From positions 58,675 to 122,674 of the forward strand of contig JAUMXB010000005.1 in the NCBI GenBank assembly GCA_030529365.1: a DNA stretch of 64,000 nt, written 5' to 3'. The position numbers and the translations under genes were made by a program. This document shows, piece after piece, positions 28,597 to 37,153 of the stretch. Origin of the DNA: Cardiobacteriaceae bacterium (GTDB lineage Bacteria > Pseudomonadota > Gammaproteobacteria > Cardiobacteriales > Cardiobacteriaceae). The stretch's first letter is position 1. Every line of letters begins with the position of its first letter. Below the pieces are notes generated by a model. The model was given only the letters and a program-made list of their open reading frames with translations. It was not told the origin of the DNA and made no database searches.

Positions 28597-29709
28597 ATGT
28601 CATTGAATACCACGGAAGAAATCCTTGCCGACCTCAAAGCCGGCAAAATGGTCATCATCATGGATGACGAAGACCGCGAAAACGAAGGCGACATCATGCT
28701 CCTCGCCGAGCACGTCACTCCCGAAGCCATCAACTTCATGGCCAAATACGGGCGCGGCCTGATTTGCCTCACCATCACCCAGCAGCGCAACGACCAGCTC
28801 AAGCTCTGGCCGCAGGCGGGCAACAACGGCACCCCCTTCCACACCAACTTTACCGTCTCCATCGAAGCAGCCGAAGGCGTCACCACCGGCATCTCCGCGC
28901 ACGACCGCGCGCGCACCATCCAGGCCGCCATTGCCAAGGATGCCAAACCCGAAGACATCGTGCGCCCCGGCCATATCTTCCCCATCGTCGCCCGCGAAGG
29001 CGGCGTGCTCACCCGCGCCGGCCACACCGAAGCGGGCTGCGATTTCGCGCGCCTGGCCGGTTGCGAACCGGCCGCTGTCATCGTCGAAATCCTGAAAGAA
29101 GACGGCACCATGGCGCGCCGCCCCGATCTGGAAATCTTCGCGCAAGAGCACGGCCTCAAAATCGGCACCATTGCCGACCTCATCGCCTACCGTCTCGCGC
29201 GCGAACCCACCGTGGCACAAGTTGCCGAATGCGAACTGCCCACCGACTACGGCAACTTCAAACTCGCCGCCTACCAAAGCATCTTCGACAAATCCCTGCA
29301 CTACGCGCTCGTCAAAGGGCAAATCCGCCCCGAGCAGCCCACCTTCGTGCGCGTGCATGTTGGCAGCGAACTCTCCGACCTCTTCCACGCGCGCCTCTCC
29401 GAGCGCACCTACACCATCCACGAAGCGCTCGAGCGCCTCGCGCAGGAAGAAGACGGCATCATCGTCTTTTTAAACGAAGCGCAAAATGCCTCCGACATCA
29501 TCAGCCGCATGCACGCCTTCACCCACAACCACGCCCCGCCACGCCGCGCGCAAGAGCAGGATCTGCGCACCTACGGCATCGGCGCGCAAATCCTCATCGA
29601 CCAGGGCGTGCGCAAAATGCGCCTCCTCTCTGCGCCCTACAAATTCACCGGCATCTCCGGTTACCAACTCGACGTCATTGAATTCATTGATCACAAGGAA
29701 AACCCATGA
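28597..29709 (+). CDS. ribBA: 3,4-dihydroxy-2-butanone-4-phosphate synthase with degenerate GTP cyclohydrolase II domain
   Basis: 370 residues. The N-terminal RibB domain (1-205) has the acidic loop [10 protein letters not shown], then TGISAHDRA, and [16 protein letters not shown], all intact. The C-terminal half aligns in layout with GTP cyclohydrolase II (from [15 protein letters not shown]), but the zinc-binding cysteines and the adjacent DCG motif of active RibA are missing: at that point the sequence reads [14 protein letters not shown]. Only the butanone-phosphate activity is therefore expected, and a separate ribA should exist elsewhere. Its stop overlaps ribH (ATGA). Confidence 0.93.
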   Translation: MSLNTTEEILADLKAGKMVIIMDDEDRENEGDIMLLAEHVTPEAINFMAKYGRGLICLTITQQRNDQLKLWPQAGNNGTPFHTNFTVSIEAAEGVTTGISAHDRARTIQAAIAKDAKPEDIVRPGHIFPIVAREGGVLTRAGHTEAGCDFARLAGCEPAAVIVEILKEDGTMARRPDLEIFAQEHGLKIGTIADLIAYRLAREPTVAQVAECELPTDYGNFKLAAYQSIFDKSLHYALVKGQIRPEQPTFVRVHVGSELSDLFHARLSERTYTIHEALERLAQEEDGIIVFLNEAQNASDIISRMHAFTHNHAPPRRAQEQDLRTYGIGAQILIDQGVRKMRLLSAPYKFTGISGYQLDVIEFIDHKENP

Positions 29710-30182
29710 ACCAACCTGTCAACCGCCTCGAAGGCCTGTACCGCGCCGATGATGCCAAAATCGCCATCGTCTGCTCGCGCTTCAACGAACTCATCGTCAG
29801 CAAACTGGAAGGCGGCGCCATCGACACCCTCATCCGCCACGGCATCGACGCGAAAAACATCACCATCGCCTACGTGCCCGGCGCGCACGAACTGCCGCTC
29901 GCTGCCCAGCGCCTCGCCGCCACCCAAAAATACGACGCCATCATCGCCCTTGGCGCCGTCATCAAGGGTGGCACCGCGCACTTCGACGTCGTCGTCAGCG
30001 AACAGGCCAAAGGCCTTGGCCAGGTTGCGCTCAAATACGACATCCCCGTCATCACCGGCGTACTCACCACCAACAACATCGAGCAAGCCATCGAACGCGC
30101 CGGCACCAAGGCAGGCAACAAAGGCAGCGAAGCCGCGCTAGCTGCCATCGAAATGGTCAGCCTCCTGAAACAAATCCAATAA
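29706..30182 (+). CDS. ribH: 6,7-dimethyl-8-ribityllumazine synthase
   Basis: A 158-residue subunit of the icosahedral lumazine synthase. SRFNE near residue 25, [10 protein letters not shown] (58-67) and [10 protein letters not shown] with catalytic H92 are all present, followed by the [11 protein letters not shown] motif. It condenses the RibD product with dihydroxybutanone phosphate, the step before RibE. It overlaps ribBA by 4 bp. Confidence 0.96.
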   Translation: MNQPVNRLEGLYRADDAKIAIVCSRFNELIVSKLEGGAIDTLIRHGIDAKNITIAYVPGAHELPLAAQRLAATQKYDAIIALGAVIKGGTAHFDVVVSEQAKGLGQVALKYDIPVITGVLTTNNIEQAIERAGTKAGNKGSEAALAAIEMVSLLKQIQ

Positions 30183-30197
30183 AACTGACGCATAACC

Positions 30198-30560
30198 CGT
30201 AGGGTGGGTGTCAACCCGCCATCGCGCAGCGATTCGTAGGTCGGGCACTCTGTGCCCGACACCAAACAAGTTGACGGCAAGTGACAGTAGGTTGGGATGA
30301 ACACCGTGAACTCCAACAAAATCTTGCAGTTAATGACGAACAACGCAGGGTGGGTGTCAACCCACCATCGCGCAGCGATTCGTAGGTCGGGCACTCTGTG
30401 CCCGACACCAAACAAGTTGACGGCAAGTGACAGTAGGTTGGGATGAACACTGTGAACCCCAACAAAATCTTGCAATAACAACGAACAACGCAGGGTGGGT
30501 GTCAACCCGCCATCGTGCAGCGATTCGTAGGTCGGGCACTTTGTGCCCGACACAATCAAC
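30198..30560. repeat. Tandem triplication of a 146 bp unit
   Basis: Units start with AGGGTGGGTGTCAACCC at 30201, 30347 and 30492 (periods 146 and 145). Each unit includes GTCGGGCAC...GTGCCCGAC hairpins and a GTTGACGGCAAGTGACAGTA segment; the third is truncated. The GGGTGGG/CCCACC and GTCGGGCA/TGCCCGAC motifs recur near 5075, 57100, 57300 and 61330. No gene. It lies between ribH and nusB and would place stable RNA structures in a read-through transcript. Confidence 0.85.
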
Positions 30561-30587
30561 AATGAAACCTTGAAAAACAAAAAACAC

Positions 30588-30674
30588 CAAAAATAGTTAT
30601 TTTTTACCAATCAAAAGCGCTTTTCGTGAGAAAATTTATCACAATAAGCGCTTAATAATGAGAAAATTTACCAC
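30588..30674. repeat. AAGCGCTT palindromic element, copy 10 (two cores)
   Basis: ATAGTTATTTTTTACC, two AAGCGCTT cores 31 bp apart, GTGAGAAAATTTATCAC centre, right end GAGAAAATTTACCAC. It ends 30 bp before nusB. Confidence 0.9.
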
Positions 30675-30704
30675 TCCCGATCTTTAACATCAACGGCATC
30701 ACTC

Positions 30705-31130
30705 ATGAAAACCCCCAACCTCAAACGTCAGGCCATCGAAGCCCGCGCCCGCGCCCGCCGCGAACTCATGCAGCTCCTCTACCAGTGGCAAATCACCGGC
30801 GAAAGCGCCGCCGACACCCTGAAGCACCGCTTCCAGCACCATCCCGACCTCGATGAAGACTACTTCCACGCCGCCTGGCATGGCATCACCGCCAATCCGC
30901 ACGCGCTGGAAGAAAAATACCAGCCCTTCATGAGCCGCCGCGCCGAACTCCTCGACCCGGTGGAGCGCGCCATCCTCTGGATCGGCGCATGGGAACTCGC
31001 CAACCGCTTCGATATCCACGCCACCGTCACCATCAACGAAGCCATCGAAATGGCGAAACAGTTCGGCGCTGACGACGGCTACAAATTCATCAACGGCACC
31101 CTCGACAAGCTCGCCAAATCCCTGAAATAA
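30705..31130 (+). CDS. nusB: Transcription antitermination factor NusB
   Basis: A 141-residue all-helical protein that binds boxA RNA with S10 in rRNA antitermination. The start KRQAIEARARARRELMQLLYQW is the arginine-rich helix. LLDPVERAILWIGAWEL and INEAIEMAKQFGADDGYKFINGTLDKLA are the conserved C-terminal helices. It is downstream of ribH as in most proteobacteria, but here separated by 520 bp of repeats, so it may have its own promoter. No strong Shine-Dalgarno. Confidence 0.95.
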   Translation: MKTPNLKRQAIEARARARRELMQLLYQWQITGESAADTLKHRFQHHPDLDEDYFHAAWHGITANPHALEEKYQPFMSRRAELLDPVERAILWIGAWELANRFDIHATVTINEAIEMAKQFGADDGYKFINGTLDKLAKSLK

Positions 31131-31340
31131 GGCAATAGCGCCTTCGAAAATGGCATCAGCAATCCTTTGAATCAATTCCCATATCCAAAGGATTCGGAAA
31201 AAAATCCCGTGCCGTTTTTTGGGGAAGCGACCACATGACAGAGCCGCACAAAGCGGCGCTGCCAACCTTTTGAAAACCATTTTTCAAACTGCCACAGCCT
31301 GTCTGCAACACAAATCCCGACATCCGCCACCGGAGAAAAC

Positions 31341-31598
31341 ATGACGCCACCCGATTTTTCCCGCCCGGTTCATTTGCACCTCACTTTGGCACATGCCCTG
31401 CTGGCCTGGGAAACACTTTCCGACACATTCTCCGCGCTGCGGCTTTACGACGACTTATCCGAAGCGGAACGCCGCGCCATCTGGAAGCTCACCGATGAAA
31501 TCGAAAATCTCCTGACTGCCAACAACATCCGCGCACTGCCGCAGGAAGAATGGCAAAACCTGGTCAAAAATGCGGAGCAGCACTTCATGCGTACCTGA
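31341..31598 (+). CDS. Hypothetical protein, 85 aa
   Basis: Not recognised. An 85-residue predicted all-helical soluble protein with two helices rich in Leu/Ala/Glu (LTLAHALLAWETLSDTF, AERRAIWKLTDEIENLL) and a C-terminal helix. GGAGAA precedes the ATG by 5 nt. GC content is like its neighbours, so it looks native. It is 210 bp after nusB; that gap shows no gene. Confidence 0.7.
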   Translation: MTPPDFSRPVHLHLTLAHALLAWETLSDTFSALRLYDDLSEAERRAIWKLTDEIENLLTANNIRALPQEEWQNLVKNAEQHFMRT

Positions 31599-31754
31599 CT
31601 CGTCCGAACGCATCCAACCTCCCCCTACCGCCAAGGATGACAATTTCACACTGCGTCGCATAAAATCACCTTGCCTTACTGTCATCCTGTTGCGTCGCTT
31701 CGGCCAGCAGATGCGCTCTGCCTTCCACGATATCGTTTTTCCAATAATTAAGAA

Positions 31755-31837
31755 AAAATAGAGATTTTTTATCAACATAAAGCGCTTATGGTGAGAAAAT
31801 TTCTCACCATAAGCGCTTCTCAATGAGAAAAAATACC
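31755..31837. repeat. AAGCGCTT palindromic element, copy 11 (two cores)
   Basis: Two AAGCGCTT cores 31 bp apart around GGTGAGAAAATTTCTCACC, a perfect palindrome in which both arms carry the compensated G/C change. It ends GAGAAAAAATACC directly at the next ATG. Confidence 0.9.
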
Positions 31838-32071
31838 ATGCCCTTTCCCGAACACGAACAACAGCAACTCCTTGCCCTGAAAGGCGTCGGCGCGACCGTC
31901 ATCCGTCGCCTGCAAGACATGGGCTTTTCTTCGCTCGCCGAACTGCGCGGCGTTTCCGCCGACGACATCCTGCAAGCCGGTGCGCAGCTCACCGGCAGCA
32001 CCTGCTGGAAAAACAGCCCGCAGGCGCGCGCCGCCATCGCCGCCATCCTCGAGTTGGCCAACCGCGCATGA
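31838..32071 (+). CDS. Helix-hairpin-helix protein, 77 aa
   Basis: A 77-residue protein with a helix-hairpin-helix motif (LLALKGVGATVIRRLQDMGFSSLAELRGV) typical of DNA-binding proteins and of the Cdd1-like pathogenicity locus family. The start at 31838 (MPFPEH) is favoured over ATG 31823, because the latter is part of the palindromic element. The Shine-Dalgarno is weak. The stop overlaps the next ATG by 4 bp. Function unknown; a small DNA-binding or DNA-repair accessory is a guess from the motif. Confidence 0.72.
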   Translation: MPFPEHEQQQLLALKGVGATVIRRLQDMGFSSLAELRGVSADDILQAGAQLTGSTCWKNSPQARAAIAAILELANRA

Positions 32072-32577
32072 ACATCATCCTCTCGCACGGGCGCGGCGGA
32101 AGCCCGCAGGACAAACTCATCGCCCATCTCGCGCGCGAAGGCGCGGCGCACGGCTTTGCCACCCATCGCGTCGATGACCAGGATACCCACAACCCCGATA
32201 CCCGCGCCGAGCGCCTCATCGCCCGTTTGCGGGAAAATCCCGCGCCGCATGTGCTTGTCGGCTTCAGCATGGGCGGATACAGCTCCGTGCTTGCTGCCGA
32301 GCAATGCGAGAACGTCCACGGCCTCTTTCTCATCGCGCCCGGCCTCTATCTGCCGCGTTACAAACAAAGCCGCTACCGCAACGATTTGCCCAATCTCGAA
32401 ATCGTGCACGGCTGGGATGACGACGTGGTGCTTTACGAACATTCGCTGCGCTTTGCCCGCGAATCCAATGCACCCTTGCACCTGTTGCCCGGCGATCACC
32501 TGCTCGGCGCGCAAATCCCCACCATCCGCGCCCTTTTCGCGCGCTATCTGCAACGTTTTCTGCCGCCATCGCCATAA
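32068..32577 (+). CDS. Alpha/beta-hydrolase fold protein
   Basis: A 169-residue small hydrolase-fold protein. NIILSHGRGGSP is the first strand and oxyanion turn, GFSMGGYSS holds the nucleophile serine, APGLYL follows strand 6, and VHGWDDDVV plus LLPGDHLL place the acid and histidine. It resembles the small serine hydrolases (YqiA/YdeN-like or DUF-type esterases); substrate unknown. It overlaps the HhH gene by 4 bp (ATGA), suggesting joint translation. Confidence 0.82.
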   Translation: MNIILSHGRGGSPQDKLIAHLAREGAAHGFATHRVDDQDTHNPDTRAERLIARLRENPAPHVLVGFSMGGYSSVLAAEQCENVHGLFLIAPGLYLPRYKQSRYRNDLPNLEIVHGWDDDVVLYEHSLRFARESNAPLHLLPGDHLLGAQIPTIRALFARYLQRFLPPSP

Positions 32578-32659
32578 CCGCACAGAAGGAACAGACGGGA
32601 AACGTTTTTTTGCTGGCGCCGTGCATCCTGCCCTCATGCAAGTCACACAAAATCACCGC

Positions 32660-32716
32660 AAAAATAATCGTTTTTTACCGTCATAAAGCGCTTATTGCGG
32701 TAAAAAACTACCATAA
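32660..32716. repeat. AAGCGCTT palindromic element, copy 12 (single core)
   Basis: AATCGTTTTTTACCGTCAT, AAGCGCTT, GCGGTAAAAAACTACCAT. Short form, upstream of the amino-acid transporter operon. Confidence 0.85.
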
Positions 32717-32833
32717 ATCCAATATATATGATAAAAAACAACCCTCATCTTCCATGCCTCCAGACGCTTGCCGCGATTTGCCGCCTGCCGCCGCGCGTGT
32801 TTAAATAGCCCCCTGTTCACGACCGGACTGCCG

Positions 32834-34000
32834 ATGCTCAACCAGCCCAAAACCCGCCGCCTGCTCTTTCAGATTGCTCTGCTTGTTGCCGTATGCCTGC
32901 TGATCGGCTATTTCTGGCACAACACCGCGAGCAATCTTGGCCGCCTCGGGCAGGGCATTGATTTTGCCTTTCTCGCCAACCCTGCCGGCTTTCCCATCGA
33001 TCAAAGCCTGATTGCCTATGACCAGGGCGATTCCTACTGGCGCGTGTTCCTGGTCGGCATTCTCAATACCTTGCTCGTCTCCGCGCTCGCCGTGGTGAGC
33101 GCCACGCTGATCGGCACGCTGGTCGGCATCCTGCGCCTGTCGCCCAACTGGCTCATCCAGAAAATGATGGCAATCTTCGTGGAAGTGTTCCGCAATATTC
33201 CTTTGCTGTTGCAACTGTTTTTCTGGTATTTCGCGGTGCTGGCCGTTTTGCCGCCGCCGCGCACCAGCACCTGGGTTCTCGGTTGCGACGAAGGCAAATC
33301 CTGCCTTGCCGTGCTCAACAACCGCGGCCTTTCCGTGGTCGCGCCGCATGGCGACAGCCTTTTCTACACCACGCTGGCGCTCGCAGGCGCAGGCATCATC
33401 GCAAGCCTCGTCCTTGCCCGCCTGAACCGCGCGCGCCAGCAGCGCACCGGCGAGCGCTGGCCACTCGGCTGGCTCTATCCGCTGCTCATCGTCGCGTTGC
33501 CCGTCGCCTTTTATCTCCTGCGCATGACGCCGGAAAACTATCACCTGCCCACGCTCAAGGGCTTCAACTACCAGGGCGGCATCACCGCGCTGCCCGAACT
33601 CGCCGCGCTCTGGCTCGCGCTCACCCTCTACAGCGCCGCCTATATCGCCGAATATGTGCGCGCCGGCATCCAGTCCGTGCCGCGCGGGCAATACGAAGCC
33701 GCGGCTTCTGTCGGCCTTTCCGCGGCGCAAGTGATGCGGCTCGTCATCCTTCCGCAGGCGCTGCGCATCATCGTGCCGCCGCTCACCAACCAGTACCTCA
33801 ATATCGTCAAGAATTCCTCACTGGCGACTGCCATCGCCTATCCCGATCTCGTTTCCGTCTTTACCGGCACGTCGCTCAACCAGACCGGCCGCGCCATTGA
33901 AATCATCACGCTGACCATGGCGGTCTATCTCCTGATCAGCCTCGCCATCTCGCTCCTGATGAACCTGTACCATCACCGCATCCGACTGGTGGAAAAATGA
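32834..34000 (+). CDS. aapQ: General L-amino-acid ABC transporter permease (AapQ-like)
   Basis: A 388-residue permease of the AapQ/BztB type: about 8 membrane segments, with a long insertion between segments (WVLGCDEGKSCLAVLNNRG) that is typical of this subfamily. The EAA loop is QYEAAASVGLSAAQVMRLVILPQAL. The start at 32834 is chosen because the ORF's earlier in-frame start lies in non-coding sequence. It overlaps aapM by 4 bp. The family imports a broad set of polar L-amino acids. Confidence 0.88.
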   Translation: MLNQPKTRRLLFQIALLVAVCLLIGYFWHNTASNLGRLGQGIDFAFLANPAGFPIDQSLIAYDQGDSYWRVFLVGILNTLLVSALAVVSATLIGTLVGILRLSPNWLIQKMMAIFVEVFRNIPLLLQLFFWYFAVLAVLPPPRTSTWVLGCDEGKSCLAVLNNRGLSVVAPHGDSLFYTTLALAGAGIIASLVLARLNRARQQRTGERWPLGWLYPLLIVALPVAFYLLRMTPENYHLPTLKGFNYQGGITALPELAALWLALTLYSAAYIAEYVRAGIQSVPRGQYEAAASVGLSAAQVMRLVILPQALRIIVPPLTNQYLNIVKNSSLATAIAYPDLVSVFTGTSLNQTGRAIEIITLTMAVYLLISLAISLLMNLYHHRIRLVEK

Positions 34001-35091
34001 CCGATTCCTATCTCCCCGACCGACCGCCGCCGCGCGGCGAAACCGGCTTCATCGCCTGGCTGCGTCACCACCTCTTTTCCTCGCCGGTCAACGCCGCGCT
34101 CACCCTTTGCGCCATTGCCCTGATCTGGCTCACCGTGCCGCCCGTCATCTCCTGGACCTTCATCCATGCCGACTGGGTCGGACAAAGCGCTGCCGACTGC
34201 TCGCGCGAAGGCGCCTGCTGGGCCTTTATCCGCGCGCGCTTCGCCCAGTTCCTCTACGGCTTTTATCCCGCAGACGAACGCTGGCGTGTCAATACCCTGT
34301 TTTTCCTGATTCTTCCTGCCGCGGCGCTGCTCATCTGGAAAAGCCGCGGCAACACGCGCTTCTACCTCATTCTTGCCAACATGCTGATCCTGCCGTTTTT
34401 GTCGTGGTATCTGCTGCGCGGTGGCGTGTTCGGCCTCACGCCCGTCGCCACCGACAAATGGGGCGGCATGATGCTCACCCTCGTCGTCTCCTCGGCCGGC
34501 ATCCTCTTTTCCCTGCCCTTCGGCATCCTCCTCGCCCTCGGGCGCACCTCGTCCATGCCCGTCGTGCGCCTGCTCTGCATCCTGTTCATCGAACTGTGGC
34601 GCGGCGTGCCGCTGATTACCGTGCTCTTCATGGCCAACGTCATGCTGCCCCTTTTCCTGCCCACCGGCGTGCATGTCGATAACCTCATGCGCGCGCTCAT
34701 CGGCGTGGCGCTTTTCGCCTCCGCCTACATGGCGGAAGTGGTGCGCGGCGGCCTGCTTGCCGTGCCCAAGGGGCAATACGAAGCGGCGGACAGCATCGGC
34801 CTCAACTACGTGCAAAAAATGCGCCTCGTCATCCTGCCGCAGGCGCTGACCTCCGTCATCCCCGCCATTACCAACACCTACGTCGGCCTGTTGAAAGACA
34901 CCACCCTCGTCTCCATCATCGGCCTCTACGACTTTTTGGGCATAGTCCACTCCGCCGCGCAAGACCCGCAGTGGCTGGGCTTCACCCTCGAAGGCTACGC
35001 CTTCTGCGCCGCCGTTTACTTCCTCCTCTGCTACGGCATGAGCAGCACCAGCTACCGCCTGGAAAAAATCCTCGCCCCGGAGAAACGATGA
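33997..35091 (+). CDS. aapM: General L-amino-acid ABC transporter permease (AapM-like)
   Basis: A 364-residue second permease of the same system, with a hydrophilic N-terminus, large first periplasmic loop (DCSREGACWAFIRARF) and EAA loop QYEAADSIGLNYVQKMRLVILPQAL. It pairs with AapQ to form the membrane pore. Overlaps of 4 bp with aapQ and 4 bp with aapP show tight translational coupling. Confidence 0.88.
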   Translation: MTDSYLPDRPPPRGETGFIAWLRHHLFSSPVNAALTLCAIALIWLTVPPVISWTFIHADWVGQSAADCSREGACWAFIRARFAQFLYGFYPADERWRVNTLFFLILPAAALLIWKSRGNTRFYLILANMLILPFLSWYLLRGGVFGLTPVATDKWGGMMLTLVVSSAGILFSLPFGILLALGRTSSMPVVRLLCILFIELWRGVPLITVLFMANVMLPLFLPTGVHVDNLMRALIGVALFASAYMAEVVRGGLLAVPKGQYEAADSIGLNYVQKMRLVILPQALTSVIPAITNTYVGLLKDTTLVSIIGLYDFLGIVHSAAQDPQWLGFTLEGYAFCAAVYFLLCYGMSSTSYRLEKILAPEKR

Positions 35092-35852
35092 ACCCCACCG
35101 AAATCGTCATCAGCATCAAAAACCTGAACAAGTGGTACGGAAAATTCCATGCCCTGAAAGACATCAACCTCGACGTGCCGCAAGGCGAGCGCCTCGTCAT
35201 CTGCGGGCCGTCCGGCTCCGGCAAATCCACCCTCATCCGCTGCATCAACCATCTGGAAAGCTATCAGGAAGGCACGATTGCCGTGCACGGCGAAGTGCTC
35301 ACCGGCGCCGTCAAACAAACGCGCGAACTCCGGCGCAAAGTCGGCATGGTCTTCCAGCAGTTCAACCTCTTTCCGCACCTCACCATCCTGCAAAACCTCA
35401 CCCTCGGCCCCGTCTGGGTCAACAAGCTCGCCGCCAAAGCCGCCGAAGAAAAAGCCATGCGCTACCTCGCGCGCGTCGGCATCAGCGAACAGGCGCACAA
35501 ATACCCGGGGCAACTCTCCGGCGGCCAGCAACAGCGCGTCGCCATCGCCCGCGCGCTGTGCATGGACAGCGACATCCTCCTCTTCGACGAACCCACCTCG
35601 GCCCTCGACCCGGAAATGATCAAGGAAGTGCTCGACGTCATGATCGAACTTGCCGACGAAGCCAACATCACCATGCTCTGCGTCACCCACGAAATGGGCT
35701 TCGCGCGCCAGGTCGCCGACCGCATCCTCTTCATGGACAAAGGGCAGATCGTGGAAACCGCCACCCCCGAACAATTCTTCACCGCGCCCGAACACCCGCG
35801 CGCCAGGGAATTCCTGAGCCAGATCCTGCATGGACAACAAACACAAAAATGA
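35088..35852 (+). CDS. aapP: Amino-acid ABC transporter ATP-binding protein (AapP-like)
   Basis: A 254-residue ABC ATPase. Walker A is GPSGSGKST, the Q-loop is in GMVFQQFNLFPHLT, the signature is LSGGQQQR, Walker B is ILLFDEPTSALDPE and the H-loop is VTHEMGFA. These are typical of polar amino acid transporters. It drives the aapQM permease. The periplasmic binding protein gene (aapJ), which normally precedes aapQ, is absent here and must be elsewhere. Confidence 0.92.
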   Translation: MNPTEIVISIKNLNKWYGKFHALKDINLDVPQGERLVICGPSGSGKSTLIRCINHLESYQEGTIAVHGEVLTGAVKQTRELRRKVGMVFQQFNLFPHLTILQNLTLGPVWVNKLAAKAAEEKAMRYLARVGISEQAHKYPGQLSGGQQQRVAIARALCMDSDILLFDEPTSALDPEMIKEVLDVMIELADEANITMLCVTHEMGFARQVADRILFMDKGQIVETATPEQFFTAPEHPRAREFLSQILHGQQTQK

Positions 35853-36141
35853 AATGGAAAAGGCGGACAAAATCACGTTGATAAAGTTCGCCGTTACCGC
35901 CATCGCATTTATAGTCGTCTTCCCCTATCTCTTCCTGGGATTGGAAATACACAAACACTCGAAATTCAATAACTTTTTTCTCGTTTTCATCATCTTCCTC
36001 TCTATTTTTCCTGACGTAATAGACAAGCTGGCAGGTAAAGACAGCCTGATTTCCCGGCTGACTACAGACTTCATCTTCTGTATTTTGGTTCCCTTTCTCG
36101 CATGGGCATTTATTGCAGTCGCCACTATTTCCTTTAAGTAA
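35830..36141 (+). CDS. Hypothetical small membrane protein, 103 aa
   Basis: Not recognised. 103 residues with three predicted membrane segments (about 18-38, 46-61 and 80-102) and a charged N-terminus. AT-rich compared with aapP. Its ATG lies 23 bp inside the aapP end in another frame; an in-frame ATG at 35854 is an alternative start after the aapP stop. It is followed at once by a palindromic element. Probably native to this clade but of unknown role. Confidence 0.65.
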   Translation: MDNKHKNEMEKADKITLIKFAVTAIAFIVVFPYLFLGLEIHKHSKFNNFFLVFIIFLSIFPDVIDKLAGKDSLISRLTTDFIFCILVPFLAWAFIAVATISFK

Positions 36142-36159
36142 ATCTCCCCACATTCCACT

Positions 36160-36245
36160 TGTGAGAAATTTTCTTACTAAAAAGCGCTTATCACGAGAAA
36201 AGTTCTCAATATAAGCGCTTAATCATGATAAAAACAACCATAAAT
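36160..36245. repeat. AAGCGCTT palindromic element, copy 13 (two cores)
   Basis: GTGAGAAATTTTCTTACTA, two AAGCGCTT cores 31 bp apart, right end ATGATAAAAACAACCATAAA. Confidence 0.85.
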
Positions 36246-36259
36246 ACCGAACTCATGAA

Positions 36260-36856
36260 ATGAACAGCAAAATCCCTGGTCAACAAGAACCACACGCCGA
36301 CCGCGCCCTGCTCGACCTCCCGCTTGAACGCCTGTGGGCGCTCTTTCCCATCCGCCTCGAAGCGCACCGCGACGGATGGCTGGAGTGGTACGCAAAAGAA
36401 AAAGCGCAACTCGAATCCCTGCTGGGCAAAGACGCCATCGCCATCCACCATATCGGCAGCACCGCCATCCCCGGTATCCGCGCCAAGCCCATCGTCGATA
36501 TCCTCGTGGAAACGCCCAACGCCGCCGCCCTGCACCGCGCTGCCAGACATCTCGATGCGCACGGCTATCTGCCCATGTCGCGCAGCGATAGCCGCATCAC
36601 CTTCAACAAAGGCTATACCCTGCAAGGCTACGCCACGCGCGTATTTCACATCCATCTGCGTCTTGCCGGCGACAACGACGAAGTCGCCTTCCGCGATGTA
36701 CTGTGCGCCCGCCCTGATCTGGCGCAAGCCTACGAAACCCTGAAAATCCGCTTGCTCGCGGAACACGCACCCGACCGCGATGCCTACACCGCAGGCAAAA
36801 GCGCTTTTATCGCCGAGACGAAAAACATCTGCTTACCGGAAAAACCACATGGATAA
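36260..36856 (+). CDS. GrpB family protein (UPF0157), nucleotidyltransferase-like
   Basis: A 198-residue GrpB protein. HHIGSTAIPGIRAKPIVDILVE is the diagnostic motif (GS followed by a D-x-D-like strand as in nucleotidyltransferases). YTLQGYATRVFHIHLRL and FRDVLCARPDLAQAYETLK are the conserved C-terminal regions. Biochemical role unknown. It overlaps the next small gene by 8 bp. Confidence 0.88.
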   Translation: MNSKIPGQQEPHADRALLDLPLERLWALFPIRLEAHRDGWLEWYAKEKAQLESLLGKDAIAIHHIGSTAIPGIRAKPIVDILVETPNAAALHRAARHLDAHGYLPMSRSDSRITFNKGYTLQGYATRVFHIHLRLAGDNDEVAFRDVLCARPDLAQAYETLKIRLLAEHAPDRDAYTAGKSAFIAETKNICLPEKPHG

Positions 36857-37028
36857 ACTGCCCGACGACTTCGCACAAGCGCTTACCGCCCATCCCGACG
36901 CCGAAACGCGCTTCCTGGCGCTGCCGCCCTCGCACCGTCGTGAATATCTGAAATGGATAGCAGAAGCCAAACGCGCCGATACCCGCGCACGGCGCATCGC
37001 ACAGGCCATCGCCCGCATTATTTCATAA
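36849..37028 (+). CDS. Small YdeI/OmdA C-terminal-like protein, 59 aa
   Basis: A 59-residue protein whose second half (LPPSHRREYLKWIAEAKRADTRARRI) matches the C-terminal domain of the YdeI/OmpD-associated (OmdA) family, in which full-length proteins carry an additional N-terminal domain. It may be a stand-alone domain or a remnant. The ATG overlaps the GrpB stop region. Function unknown. Confidence 0.65.
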   Translation: MDKLPDDFAQALTAHPDAETRFLALPPSHRREYLKWIAEAKRADTRARRIAQAIARIIS

Positions 37029-37035
37029 ATTTAGG

Positions 37036-37123
37036 GAAAATCGTTATTTTTTACCACCATTAAGCGCTTATCGTGAGAATTTTTCTCGCAATAAGCGCTT
37101 ATTTATGAGAAAATTTATCATTT
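37036..37123. repeat. AAGCGCTT palindromic element, copy 14 (two cores)
   Basis: AATCGTTATTTTTTACCACC, two AAGCGCTT cores 31 bp apart around GTGAGAATTTTTCTCGC, right end GAGAAAATTTATCA. Confidence 0.9.
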
Positions 37124-37153
37124 TCCCTGCTGAAACTCGCCTGACCCCTGCCT

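Noticed and set aside
30183..30704. Small open frames in the triplicated 146 bp repeat as genes
   Set aside because: They follow the repeat period, lack start signals and show no protein-like composition.
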